Assembly (NCBI GenBank): GCA_964249735.1
Contig: CAXUDP010000006.1
Location: 1 to 64,000 of the forward strand
DNA length: 64,000 nucleotides
Direction of reading: 5' to 3'
DNA from: Lichenicola sp964249735
GTDB taxonomy: Bacteria > Pseudomonadota > Alphaproteobacteria > Acetobacterales > Acetobacteraceae
This document shows positions 39,174-47,613 of the stretch, one piece after another. The translations under genes and the position numbers were made by a program. Every line of letters starts with the position of its first letter. Position 1 is the first letter of the stretch. Below the pieces are notes generated by a model, which was not told where the DNA came from, searched no databases, and saw nothing but the letters and a program-made list of their open reading frames with translations.

Positions 39174-39770
39174 TCACGGCCGGACGCCGAGCATGGCGGT
39201 CGCCACCCGGCGGGTGATGGCGTCGTCCGCCGCGTCGAGCCGCGGGCGGATCTCGCCGTCCAGGAACAGCAGGGCGAGGCCGTGCACCAGCGACCAGCAG
39301 CCGATCGTGCGCGCCTCCCGGTCACCCCCGGCCGGCGTTTCCGCCGCCACCCGGTCCGACAGCACGGCGTAGGTCGCGGATGCGACGGGCTCCAGCGCCG
39401 GGTCCGGCAGGACGTCCGGCATCGCGTCCGGCCGCTTGGCGCCGAACATGAGGCGGAACAGCATCGGGTTCGCCAGCGCGTAGCGGACATAGGCGACCGC
39501 CTGCGCGACCAGCGCCTCTCCCGGCGCCGCGGACTGGTCGGCGGCACGCAGGGCGTTGCCCAGGGCACCGAAGCCGTGCGCGGCCACCGCGGCGATCAGC
39601 GCGTTCTTGTCCGCGTAATGGCGATACGGCGCCATGGCCGACACGCCGGCGCGACGCGCCACCTCGCGCAGCGACAGAGCCTCGACGCCGTCCTCGGCCA
39701 GGAGTGTCAGCGCCGCCCGAAGCAGCGCCGGGCCAAGCTCGCCGTGATGGTAGCGCCTCGATGTTGACAC
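39174..39770 (-). CDS. TetR-family transcriptional regulator
   Basis: The 198-residue protein opens with a GTG at 39770 just ahead of the HTH (LLRAALTLLAEDGVEALSLREVARRAGVSAMAPYRHYADKNALIA), followed by a ligand-binding domain with VRYALANPMLFRLMFG. Reading further upstream crosses the promoter region and has low coding quality. The gene is divergent from the EthD gene, with three repeated operator-like copies in the gap, so it probably represses itself and its neighbour. It precedes the TPR glycosyltransferase by four bases. Confidence 0.88.
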   Translation of the reverse strand: MSTSRRYHHGELGPALLRAALTLLAEDGVEALSLREVARRAGVSAMAPYRHYADKNALIAAVAAHGFGALGNALRAADQSAAPGEALVAQAVAYVRYALANPMLFRLMFGAKRPDAMPDVLPDPALEPVASATYAVLSDRVAAETPAGGDREARTIGCWSLVHGLALLFLDGEIRPRLDAADDAITRRVATAMLGVRP

Positions 39771-39804
39771 TGTATGCAAACCCTTTATGTATGCATTGTA
39801 AGCA
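39771..39804. promoter_or_regulatory. Three direct repeats, candidate TetR operator
   Basis: TGTATGCA occurs at 39771-39778 and again at 39788-39795, and TGTAAGCA follows at 39797-39804. The set fills the divergent gap between the TetR gene and the EthD gene in an AT-rich stretch. Confidence 0.55.
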
Positions 39805-39849
39805 AGCTTCGGGGCCTGTCCAGCACCCGGCAGCCGCAGGGACAGCACC

Positions 39850-40194
39850 ATGATCAAGTTCACCATCCTTCTGCGTCGTCACCCGTCGATGAGCCACGAG
39901 GCCTTCGTCGACTACCACCGGAACAACCATGCGCCGCTGTTCTGCGCCCTTCCTCAGGTGCGCGAGCACGTGCGGCGCTACGTGCAGTCGCACACCCGGC
40001 CGCTGCCGATGCCTGGCCTGCCGGATGCCGGGTTCGACGGCATCACCGAGATCTGGACCGACGACGTGGCCGGCCTCGAAGCGGTGTTCACCTCGGCCGA
40101 GTACATGGCGACGATCCGGCCGGACGAGGCCCGGTTCCTCGACCTGCACGCCTGCGCGTTCCTGCTGTCCACCGAGACGGTGATGATCGGCTGA
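39850..40194 (+). CDS. EthD-domain protein
   Basis: The 114-residue protein is a single dimeric alpha-beta barrel: IKFTILLRRHPSMSHEAFVDYHRNNHAPLF at the N-terminus, which is the EthD pattern, and ITEIWTDDVAGLEAVF. EthD-type proteins accompany P450 and hydrocarbon degradation systems and may bind small lipophilic substrates; no P450 is present here. It is divergent from the TetR gene and precedes the DUF4188-like gene by a short gap. Confidence 0.82.
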   Translation: MIKFTILLRRHPSMSHEAFVDYHRNNHAPLFCALPQVREHVRRYVQSHTRPLPMPGLPDAGFDGITEIWTDDVAGLEAVFTSAEYMATIRPDEARFLDLHACAFLLSTETVMIG

Positions 40195-40228
40195 ACCAAC
40201 CGGAACGATCGCAACGAAGGAGATGCGC

Positions 40229-40678
40229 ATGGGCTACGAACGCCGTTCGGTCGACCTGTCCGGCTACCCGGATCTCGTCGTGATCTATCTCGGCTATCGT
40301 GCGAACGGCCTCGCGGGGATGCGCGGCATGCTGCGGATCGGGCGCGGCCTGCGGGAGATCCGGACCAACCCTCCGGACGGGCTGCTGTCGCACGAGGACA
40401 TGTGGTTCGGCGTCCTGCATCCCGGGTTCCGGCAATACTGGCGCGACTTCGACAGCCTGGAAGCCTATACCCGGGCGTCGCAGCACAGGGGCTGGTGGCG
40501 CGACTTCGCGCGCAACCCGGAGGCTGGCGGCATCTGGCACGAGACCTACCGGATCGGCGGGGGGATGGAGGCGATCTATTCCGGGATGCCGCCGATCGGG
40601 TTCGCCAGCTTCGCGCCGGCGCGCGAGCCGCAGGGCTCGTTCATGACCGCCCGGCAACGCGTCGCCAGGCCGGCCTGA
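40229..40678 (+). CDS. DUF4188-like small protein
   Basis: The 149-residue product has GLAGMRGMLRIGRGLREIRTNPPDGLLSHEDMWFGVLHPGFRQYWRDFDSLEAYTR in its middle, a pattern typical of the DUF4188 monooxygenase-like family, with an ETYRIGGGMEAIY segment and a conserved His. The ATG at 40229 lies six bases after AAGGAG; the ATG at 40223 is too close to that site. It lies 34 bases after the EthD gene, so both probably answer to the TetR regulator. Function is not established. Confidence 0.72.
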   Translation: MGYERRSVDLSGYPDLVVIYLGYRANGLAGMRGMLRIGRGLREIRTNPPDGLLSHEDMWFGVLHPGFRQYWRDFDSLEAYTRASQHRGWWRDFARNPEAGGIWHETYRIGGGMEAIYSGMPPIGFASFAPAREPQGSFMTARQRVARPA

Positions 40679-40681
40679 CCG

Positions 40682-41689
40682 TCAGGCGCTGCCGCGTGCC
40701 GCGAGCCGGGCGCGGTAGGAGTCCAGGATCACCGCGCCGATGATCACGCCGCCGGTGATGATCTGCCGCACGAAATCGGTCACCCCCATCAGGATCAGGC
40801 CGTTGGCGAGCACGCCGATGATCGCGGCACCCAGCAGGGTGCCGACCAGCGAGCCGCGTCCGCCGGACAGGCTGGTGCCGCCGATGATCACCGCCGCGAT
40901 GGCATTGAGCTCGAAGCCGATGCCCAGGATCGGGTTGGCGATGGTCAGGCGCGTCATGTACACCAGGGCGGCGATGCCGACGCACAAGCCCGTCACGGTG
41001 AAGGCGAGCACCTTGAACACGAGCGGCCGATGGCCGGACAGGCGCACCGCCTCTTCGTTGTTGCCGATCGCATAGATCATCCGCCCGAACACGGTGCGCG
41101 TCAGCACCACCCAGCCGGCCGCCAGCAGCAGCAGCGCCAGCACGAACATCACCGGCACGCCGAGCACGCTCGCGGTGCCGAACACGGTGAAGCTGTCGGG
41201 AAAGTCGTAGATCGTGCGCGCGTTGGTCACCTCCAGCGCCGCCCCACGCGCCACGTTGAGCATGCCCAGCGTGACGATGAAGCTCGGCACCCGCCAGAAC
41301 GACGACACGAACCCGTTCAGCGCGCCGCACGCCATGCCGACCGCGAGGCTGGCCCCGATCCCGAGCCCGATCGCCACCGGGTCGGACAGGCTGTCCAGCT
41401 TCAGCACGGTGCCCGCGACCACCGCGCACAGCGCCATCACCGCACCCACCGACAGGTCGATGCCGCCGATCAGGATCGCGAAGGTCATGCCGGTGGCGAG
41501 GATCAGGTTGATGGTGATCTGGGTCAGGATGTTCGCCACGTTCTCGTGCGTGGTGAAGTCCGGCGCGACAACGGCGAAGAACACCACCATCGCCAGCAGT
41601 GCCAGGCCGATCCCGGCCTCGCGCAGCGCCCGGCGGGCGAGGCTGCCGCCGCCGGAAACGGGTGCGGCGGAAGCGTTGGTGACTGACAT
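40682..41689 (-). CDS. Ribose-type ABC transporter permease (RbsC family)
   Basis: The 335-residue integral membrane protein has about ten membrane segments. It has the RbsC features LILATGMTFAILIGGIDLSVGAVMAL and LGIGFELNAIAAVIIGGTSLSGGRGS, the EAA-like coupling region. It pairs with the tandem ATPase and periplasmic binding protein upstream. The substrate is a sugar or sugar-like compound but cannot be read from sequence. Confidence 0.93.
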   Translation of the reverse strand: MSVTNASAAPVSGGGSLARRALREAGIGLALLAMVVFFAVVAPDFTTHENVANILTQITINLILATGMTFAILIGGIDLSVGAVMALCAVVAGTVLKLDSLSDPVAIGLGIGASLAVGMACGALNGFVSSFWRVPSFIVTLGMLNVARGAALEVTNARTIYDFPDSFTVFGTASVLGVPVMFVLALLLLAAGWVVLTRTVFGRMIYAIGNNEEAVRLSGHRPLVFKVLAFTVTGLCVGIAALVYMTRLTIANPILGIGFELNAIAAVIIGGTSLSGGRGSLVGTLLGAAIIGVLANGLILMGVTDFVRQIITGGVIIGAVILDSYRARLAARGSA

Positions 41690-41700
41690 GGCGCGCGCCC

Positions 41701-43218
41701 TCAGGCCGTCTGCATGAACTGGCTATAGGCGAGGGACAGGATGCGCTCCTCGCTGAATTCCGGCCTCGCCACCTCGCCGGCGAGCCGCCCGCGCGACAAC
41801 ACCAGGATGCGGTCGCACAGGTGCATCAGCTCGGGCAGCTCCGACGACACGACCAGGATCGCGCGCCCGTCGGCGGCGAGCCGGCCGAGCAGGGCGTAGA
41901 TTTCCGCCTTCGCGCCGACGTCGATGCCGCGCGTCGGCTCGTCGAGCATCAGCACCGGCGCCTCGTCGCCGAACAGCCACTTCGCCAGCACCACCTTCTG
42001 CTGGTTGCCGCCGGACAGCTCCACCACTGGCTGTTCCGGCCCGCTCAGCCGGATCGCCAGCTCCGCGGTCATCCGCACCGTGGCCTCGCGTTCGGCGCCG
42101 CGACGAACGAAGCCGGCGCGCGTGACCCGGCGCAGGCGGGCCAGCGTGGTGTTCACCCGCGCCGCCATCGGCAGCACCAGGCCTTCCTCCTTGCGGTTCT
42201 CGGTCACCAGGCAGATGCCGGCACGCACCGCGTCGCGCGGCGAGCGGATCGCGACCGGCCGGCCCTCGCGCAGGATGCGGCCACCCTCGATCGGATCGGC
42301 GCCGAAGATCGCCCGCACCAGCTCGGTCCGCCCGGCGCCGACCAGCCCCGCCAGGCCCAGGATCTCGCCGTGCCGCAGGCCGAACCCGATGCCCGGACCG
42401 GGCGGCGCCCCCGCAGGGCGCAGGCTCTCCACCCGCAGCGCTTCCTGCCCCAGCGGCGCCCCGGCCAGCGGCGCCTGTGCCGCCAGGGTGCGGCCGATCA
42501 TGTGCCGGACCAGGGAGGCGGGATCGGTGTCGGCCGTCGCCGAGGTGTCCACCTTGCGGCCGTTGCGCAGCACCGTCACCCGGTCGCAAAGCGAGAAGAT
42601 CTCGGCCAGGTGGTGCGACACGTAGATCAGGGTCAGGCCGTCCCGCTTGAGCAGCCCGATCTGCTCGAACAGCCGACCGGCCTCGCGCGGGGTGAGGGTG
42701 GCGGTGGGCTCGTCCAGCACCAGCACCCGGCCGCGGCTCGACAGCGCCCGGGCGATCTCCACCAGCTGCATCTGCGCGATGCCGAGCCGCTCCACCGGGT
42801 CGCGCGGCGACACCTCGGCCAGGCCCACGCGGGCCAGCAGCGCTTCCGCCTCCGCCTCCATCGCGCGCCGGTCGACGAAACCGAGCCGCCGGCGCGGCAG
42901 CCGCTCGAACAAGAGGTTCTCCGCCACGCTCAGCGCCGGCAGCAGGTTGAACTCCTGGTGCACCACGCGGATGCCGGCACGGATCGCATCCAGCGGCGAC
43001 TGCGGCGCGTAGGGGATGCCCGCCAGCGCCATGCGGCCCGCATCCGGACGGTGGATGCCGGCCAGCAGCCGGATCAGGCTGGACTTGCCAGCGCCGTTCT
43101 CGCCGGCCAGCGCGTGCATCTCGCCGTCGGCGAAGTCGAGGTCGACGCCGTCCAGCGCGACCACGCCAGGAAACCGCTTGGTCAGCCCCTGGAGGCGCAG
43201 GATCGGCTCCGCCGCCAT
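41701..43218 (-). CDS. Ribose-type ABC transporter tandem ATPase (RbsA family)
   Basis: The 505-residue protein holds two nucleotide-binding domains. The first has Walker A GENGAGKSS; the second replaces it with GLVGAGRTE, as in all RbsA proteins, which lack ATPase activity there. The second has the signature LSGGNQQKV and DEPTRGIDVG. Walker B of the first is LVLDEPTATLT. It energises sugar uptake with the permease that follows 11 bases downstream. Confidence 0.94.
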   Translation of the reverse strand: MAAEPILRLQGLTKRFPGVVALDGVDLDFADGEMHALAGENGAGKSSLIRLLAGIHRPDAGRMALAGIPYAPQSPLDAIRAGIRVVHQEFNLLPALSVAENLLFERLPRRRLGFVDRRAMEAEAEALLARVGLAEVSPRDPVERLGIAQMQLVEIARALSSRGRVLVLDEPTATLTPREAGRLFEQIGLLKRDGLTLIYVSHHLAEIFSLCDRVTVLRNGRKVDTSATADTDPASLVRHMIGRTLAAQAPLAGAPLGQEALRVESLRPAGAPPGPGIGFGLRHGEILGLAGLVGAGRTELVRAIFGADPIEGGRILREGRPVAIRSPRDAVRAGICLVTENRKEEGLVLPMAARVNTTLARLRRVTRAGFVRRGAEREATVRMTAELAIRLSGPEQPVVELSGGNQQKVVLAKWLFGDEAPVLMLDEPTRGIDVGAKAEIYALLGRLAADGRAILVVSSELPELMHLCDRILVLSRGRLAGEVARPEFSEERILSLAYSQFMQTA

Positions 43219-43246
43219 TTGCGGTTTTCTCCGGCGCCCCCGGTGG

Positions 43247-44176
43247 CTAGGCGGTGACCAGCTTGAGCGGCGTCCTGATCCAGCCGGTCAAGGTCTGGCC
43301 CGCGATCTCCTTCATGGCGTTGTCGATGCCGTCGCCGGCGAGCTGCGCGCCGAACTGGTCCACCGTCGCCAGCACCTTGCCGTCCTTGAGCAGCGGCTGG
43401 ATCGCCGGGATGTTGTCGAAGCTGACCACCTTGATCTGGCCCGACCGTCCGGCGGCGTCGATCGCCTTGACCACGCCGAGCGTCATGGAGTCGTTGGCCG
43501 ACATCACGCCCTGGATATCGTGATGCGCGGTGAGCATGTTCGAGAACACCGTGTTGGCCTCCTCGGTCTCCCAGTGCGCGGTGCGGCTGTCGAGCAGGGT
43601 GAGGCTGCCGGCCGAGATCGCGTCGGTGAAGCCCAGCTTGCGCTGCACCCCGTTCTCCGCTCCCGGGTTGCCCTCGATGATCACCACCTTGCCGCCGCGC
43701 CCGAGCGCCTTGGCCAGCACGTCGCCGGACATGCGGGCGCCGGCGCGGTTGTCCGGGCCCACAAACACGATGTCGACGCCGTGCTTCTTCATCGCCGCCG
43801 GGTCGAACGCCACGTCGATGTTGACCACCTTAATGCCGGCGTGGATCGCCCGGATCACCGGCGACAGCAGCGCCCGGCTATCGGCGGGGGCGATGACGAT
43901 GGCGTCGACCTTGCGCGTCACCAGGTTCTCGACCGCAGCGATCTGCCCGTCGATGTCGGTCTCGGACTGGATGCCGAGCGGGATCAGCGTCAGGTCGCCG
44001 CGCTGCTGCACGTGGCGCACGGCGCCTTCCTGCATGTCCTTGAAGAACTCGTTGGCCAGCGACTTCATCACCAGCCCGACCACCGGCTTGCGGCCGGTCT
44101 GGGCCCGGGCGAGGCCGGGTGCGGCTGCGAGCGTGCCGGCGGCAGCGCACGCCGCCAGGAATGAGCGACGATCCAT
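43247..44176 (-). CDS. Sugar-binding periplasmic protein (RbsB family)
   Basis: The 309-residue protein has a signal with RRSFLAAC that fits the Tat consensus and an AAPGLARAQ cleavage region. The mature part is a type I binding protein: VVGLVMKSLANEFFKDMQEG, VDAIVIAPADSRALLSPV, VGPDNRAGARMSG and IEGNPGAENGVQRKLGF. It should deliver the sugar to the permease. GGGGGAAA precedes the ATG. It is the first gene of the three-gene operon. Confidence 0.92.
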   Translation of the reverse strand: MDRRSFLAACAAAGTLAAAPGLARAQTGRKPVVGLVMKSLANEFFKDMQEGAVRHVQQRGDLTLIPLGIQSETDIDGQIAAVENLVTRKVDAIVIAPADSRALLSPVIRAIHAGIKVVNIDVAFDPAAMKKHGVDIVFVGPDNRAGARMSGDVLAKALGRGGKVVIIEGNPGAENGVQRKLGFTDAISAGSLTLLDSRTAHWETEEANTVFSNMLTAHHDIQGVMSANDSMTLGVVKAIDAAGRSGQIKVVSFDNIPAIQPLLKDGKVLATVDQFGAQLAGDGIDNAMKEIAGQTLTGWIRTPLKLVTA

Positions 44177-44272
44177 GTGTGTTTCCCCCGCGTGCCGGTC
44201 GTTGCCGGATGCGGAGGCCAGACTACCGGTCCTTCCCGCGGCGCGATAGGCGCGCGACCGGAAGATAGCGTC

Positions 44273-44734
44273 TCAGTCCGCGATCGCAGGCGACCAGAGA
44301 TAGTGGGCCATCTTGTGACCGAAGGTCGGGTGCACTGCCTCGCCGTCGAAACGCAGCCCCTGCACCTCGTAGAACCGCCTGGCCGCGTTGTTGTCGGCAT
44401 TCGTGCGCAGCCAGAAGCCATTCGGCATGTCTTGCTTGGCCTTGCCCAGTAGAAGGGTGCCCACACCGAGCCGCTTCATCGTTAGCTTGACGAATAACTG
44501 TCGCAGCCAGCTCGGCTCTTTCTGGTAGGCCATGAAGCCGAGGATGTCATCCTCGGCAACGGCCACTTGAATAGACCACATCTGCCTACCCTCGGTTGAA
44601 AGACGGTCTTCGTATTGCTCGACGCTAGGATCGTTGGGGTTGGAAAGGCCGGTAGAAACCCAGCTATCGCGCCAAAGGCACGCAACGCCCATCAGGTCTT
44701 CGTCCACAAGATGTCGCACCTTGATGGTCTGCAT
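44273..44734 (-). CDS. GNAT-family N-acetyltransferase
   Basis: The 153-residue product is a GNAT fold with the acetyl-CoA-binding region LRQLFVKLTMKRLGVGTLLLGKAK and the C-terminal NNAARRFYEVQGLRFDGEAV. GAGAGG precedes the ATG at 44734; a longer reading frame upstream has no ribosome binding site. The GC content is clearly below that of its neighbours, so it may be a recent arrival. The substrate is unknown. Confidence 0.85.
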   Translation of the reverse strand: MQTIKVRHLVDEDLMGVACLWRDSWVSTGLSNPNDPSVEQYEDRLSTEGRQMWSIQVAVAEDDILGFMAYQKEPSWLRQLFVKLTMKRLGVGTLLLGKAKQDMPNGFWLRTNADNNAARRFYEVQGLRFDGEAVHPTFGHKMAHYLWSPAIAD

Positions 44735-44918
44735 GTTGCCTCTCGTCTCACGCAACGATCGGAGCGCGAGGGCTGTAATGACCATCCGCCCTCGGCACCT
44801 CGGCCGATGCGTCAATCGGCGCGATCACGAAGTGTTCCGGCCATTCTGTTACGACCGTTTACCGACAGCCGCGGACCGGTCACCCTTCAGTTGCGGAAGA
44901 CAACGGCCAGCTGCCGGC

Positions 44919-45899
44919 TCAGGCGCCAAACCGCGTCACGCGATCCGCAGGCTCGTCCAACGCGAGGATCGGCCCCATCGGCACGATCCGGTTCGGGTTG
45001 ATGGTCGGGTGGCTCATGTAATAATGCCGCTTGATGTGGCCGAGATCGACCGTCTCCGCCACGCCGGGCCGCTGGTACAGGTCGCGGGTGAAGCCCCACA
45101 GCGCGGGATAGTCGACAATCCGTCGCAGGTTGCACTTGAAGTGCCCGTGGTAGACGGGATCGAAACGCACCAGGGTGGTAAACAGCCGGATGTCGGCCTC
45201 GGTCAGCGCGTCGCCCAACAGGAAGCGCTGCGTCGACAGGCGCTGCTCCAGCCAGTCCAGCGTGTCGAACAGCGCCGTCACCGCCTCCTCGTAGGCGTCC
45301 TGCGTGGTGGCGAAGCCGGCGCGATACACGCCGTTGTTGACCGTCGCGTAGACGCGCGCGTTCACCGCGTCGATCTCCGAACGCAGGGTCGCAGGCGAGT
45401 AGTCGCCGGGTGCCGCACCGACCTCGTCGAAGGCGCCGTTGAACATGCGCAGGATGTCGGCGCTCTCGTTGGACACGATCGTGTTCCGCTCGCGGTCCCA
45501 CAGCACCGGCACCGTCACCCGCCCGGTGTAGTGCGACTCGGCGGCGACATAGAGCTGGTGCAGGTGCGAGGCCCCGAGGATCGGGTCCGGGATCACGCCT
45601 TCCCCCGGCTCGAAGCTCCAGCCCTGCTCGCCCATCAGCCAGTGCGTCACCGACAAACCGACCATCGGCTGCAGCCCCTTCAGGCTGCGCATGATCAGCG
45701 TGCGGTGCGCCCACGGGCAGGCGAGCGACACGAACAGGTGGTAGCGGCCGGGCTCGGCCTTGAACCCGCCTTCGCCGGTGGGCCCGGCTGAGCCGTCCGC
45801 CGTCACCCAGTTGCGGAACAGGCTGTCCTGCCGCTCGAACCGGCCGTCCCGGTTCTCGTACCACTGGTCCTGCCAGTGCCCGTCGACCAGCAGCCCCAT
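44919..45899 (-). CDS. Glutathionyl-hydroquinone reductase
   Basis: The 326-residue protein is a glutathione transferase-fold enzyme of the YqjG/EcfG type. The catalytic motif is LACPWAHRTLIMRSLKGL, in which the Cys replaces the Ser/Tyr of other transferases. ILRMFN and the C-terminal GHIKRHYYMSHPTINP block are typical. It reduces glutathionyl-hydroquinones to hydroquinones. It follows the molbindin gene by six bases. Confidence 0.93.
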   Translation of the reverse strand: MGLLVDGHWQDQWYENRDGRFERQDSLFRNWVTADGSAGPTGEGGFKAEPGRYHLFVSLACPWAHRTLIMRSLKGLQPMVGLSVTHWLMGEQGWSFEPGEGVIPDPILGASHLHQLYVAAESHYTGRVTVPVLWDRERNTIVSNESADILRMFNGAFDEVGAAPGDYSPATLRSEIDAVNARVYATVNNGVYRAGFATTQDAYEEAVTALFDTLDWLEQRLSTQRFLLGDALTEADIRLFTTLVRFDPVYHGHFKCNLRRIVDYPALWGFTRDLYQRPGVAETVDLGHIKRHYYMSHPTINPNRIVPMGPILALDEPADRVTRFGA

Positions 45900-45905
45900 C
45901 GGCCC

Positions 45906-46115
45906 CTACTCCACCGCGATCATGACGTCGGACGACTTGATCACGGCACTGGCCTCCTGCCCGACCGCGAGCCCCAGCTCGTCCACCGCCTCGTTGGTGA
46001 TCGACGCCGTCACCACCGCGCCGCCGGCAAGCTCCAGCCGCACGTGCGCAGTGTTGGCGCCCTTGGTCAGGGCCACCACCCGGCCGTGCAGGATGTTGCG
46101 CGCGCTGATTTTCAT
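45906..46115 (-). CDS. Molbindin-like TOBE-domain protein
   Basis: The 69-residue protein is a single TOBE domain beginning MKISARNILHGRVVALTKGAN, the molbindin pattern for binding molybdate or tungstate in the cytoplasm. AGGAGG lies seven bases before the ATG on the minus strand. It opens a two-gene unit with the hydroquinone reductase. The start is only 14 bases from the start of the divergent sulfotransferase gene. Confidence 0.88.
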   Translation of the reverse strand: MKISARNILHGRVVALTKGANTAHVRLELAGGAVVTASITNEAVDELGLAVGQEASAVIKSSDVMIAVE

Positions 46116-46129
46116 GTCATGTCCTCCTC

Positions 46130-46972
46130 ATGGCCCGAACGGTCCACTTCATCTCCGGTTTGCCGCGCTCCGGCTCGACCCTGCTCGCCGCCCTGCTGCG
46201 TCAGAACCCGCTGCTGCGGGCGGAGATGAGCAGCCCGGTCGCGGTGCTGTGCGAGCGGGTGCTGCCGGTGATGGGGCAGGGGGAATATGCGACCGCCTTC
46301 GACGACGGGCGCCGGCGCGCGGTGCTGAACGGGCTGATCGACAGCTGCCACGCCGACGCGCCGGCCGACGCGGTGCTGTTCGACACCAACCGCGCCTGGT
46401 GCGCGCACCTGCGCGTGCTGGCCGAGCTGCGTCCGCAGGCGTTCGTGATCGCCTGCGTGCGCGACCCGGTCTGGATCCTCGACAGCTTCGAGCGGCTGTT
46501 CCGGCGCAACACCTTTCTCGTGTCGCGGCTGCACGGCCTGTCCCACCCCGCCACCGTGTTCGACCGGGTGGAGCAGCTGATGGCGGTCACCGGCGCGTTC
46601 GGCGCCGCGTGGCAGGCGCTGCAGGACGCGTACTACGGCGAGTGGGCGCACCGGCTGATCCTGGTCGATTACGACGTGCTGGCCGACGAGCCGCTGCGCG
46701 TGCTCGCCCAGCTCTACGACCTGCTCGGGCTCGCACCCTTCGCGCACGACCCGGACCGTGCCGGCTACGACGGCGGCACGGCGTTCGACGCCGCGCTCAA
46801 CACCCCCGGGCTGCACGCGGCCCGGCCCCGCGTGGAGCGGCTGCACCGGCGCACGGTCCTGCCGCCGCAGCTCGTGCAGCGCCTGGCCGGCAGCGTGTTC
46901 TGGCGTGACACGCCGCAGGGCCCGGCGCAGAACCCGGGCGGCGCGTTCGTCATCGCGTCGGGGGACGCGTGA
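46130..46972 (+). CDS. Sulfotransferase-family protein
   Basis: The 280-residue protein starts MARTVHFISGLPRSGSTLLA, where the 5-prime PAPS-binding loop GLPRSGSTLL is complete. A CVRDPVWILDSFERLFRR block follows (about 112-129), which matches the 3-prime phosphate-binding motif. It should transfer a sulfuryl group to a small molecule or surface sugar. No ribosome binding site is seen: the bases ahead of the ATG are the antisense of the neighbouring molbindin site. The end overlaps the convergent DUF1275 gene by 23 bases. Confidence 0.85.
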   Translation: MARTVHFISGLPRSGSTLLAALLRQNPLLRAEMSSPVAVLCERVLPVMGQGEYATAFDDGRRRAVLNGLIDSCHADAPADAVLFDTNRAWCAHLRVLAELRPQAFVIACVRDPVWILDSFERLFRRNTFLVSRLHGLSHPATVFDRVEQLMAVTGAFGAAWQALQDAYYGEWAHRLILVDYDVLADEPLRVLAQLYDLLGLAPFAHDPDRAGYDGGTAFDAALNTPGLHAARPRVERLHRRTVLPPQLVQRLAGSVFWRDTPQGPAQNPGGAFVIASGDA

Positions 46973-47582
46973 TCGTGGCCAGCACCGCGCAACAGGCGGC
47001 GGCGAGCCACAGCCCCTGCAGGCGCACGAAGGGAAACGCCGCGGTGCCGGCCATGACGCCGGCCACCAGCGACGCCCACAGCAGCGCGTAGGGCAGCCAG
47101 CCCCAGCGCGAACCGCCGCTTAACGCATCGGCCAACCCGCGTCCCATCTTGACCAGCGTTCCGGTCATGTAGGTGACGGTGACGTTGACCGGCCCGGCCT
47201 TGCGGATCACGTCGCTTTCCGCGCCCATCGCGAGGGCCGCGAGCGCGATCGACCAGCGGTCGCGGCCGAGGCTGGCGGCCAGCGCCGCCAGGCCCAGCAG
47301 CGCCGCCACCAGGGTCAGCATCCTGCATTGCCGGTCTGGCCCGTCCGGCGCGGCCAGCGCGGCCGAGACCACGCCCAGCACGAACAGCCCGATCAGGCTG
47401 CCGGCGGTGAGCACCACCCGCCGGTCGCCGCTGGCCAGCGCGATCGAGAACCGGGTCGAGTTGCCGCTCATGAAGGACACGAAGAAGCCCCTGAGGGTGA
47501 GGTATCCCAGCGCATCGACATAGCCGGCCAGCAGGGCGAGGATGACCGCCAGCAGCAGCGCATGCCGGTCCGACCGGCTCAT
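46950..47582 (-). CDS. DUF1275 (YoaK) membrane protein
   Basis: The 210-residue product has about six membrane segments and the family signature AGYVDALGYLTLRGFFVSFMSGNSTR, followed by AALAMGAESDVIRKAGPVNVTVTYMTGTLVKMG. The function of the family is unknown. The chosen start MSRSDRH fits the family; in-frame ATGs at 47597 and 47615 are alternatives, and the last would clash with the neighbouring MFS start. Confidence 0.87.
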   Translation of the reverse strand: MSRSDRHALLLAVILALLAGYVDALGYLTLRGFFVSFMSGNSTRFSIALASGDRRVVLTAGSLIGLFVLGVVSAALAAPDGPDRQCRMLTLVAALLGLAALAASLGRDRWSIALAALAMGAESDVIRKAGPVNVTVTYMTGTLVKMGRGLADALSGGSRWGWLPYALLWASLVAGVMAGTAAFPFVRLQGLWLAAACCAVLATITRPPTR

Positions 47583-47613
47583 CGGGCGGCGGGACATGGA
47601 TCGGGTGGGCGGC

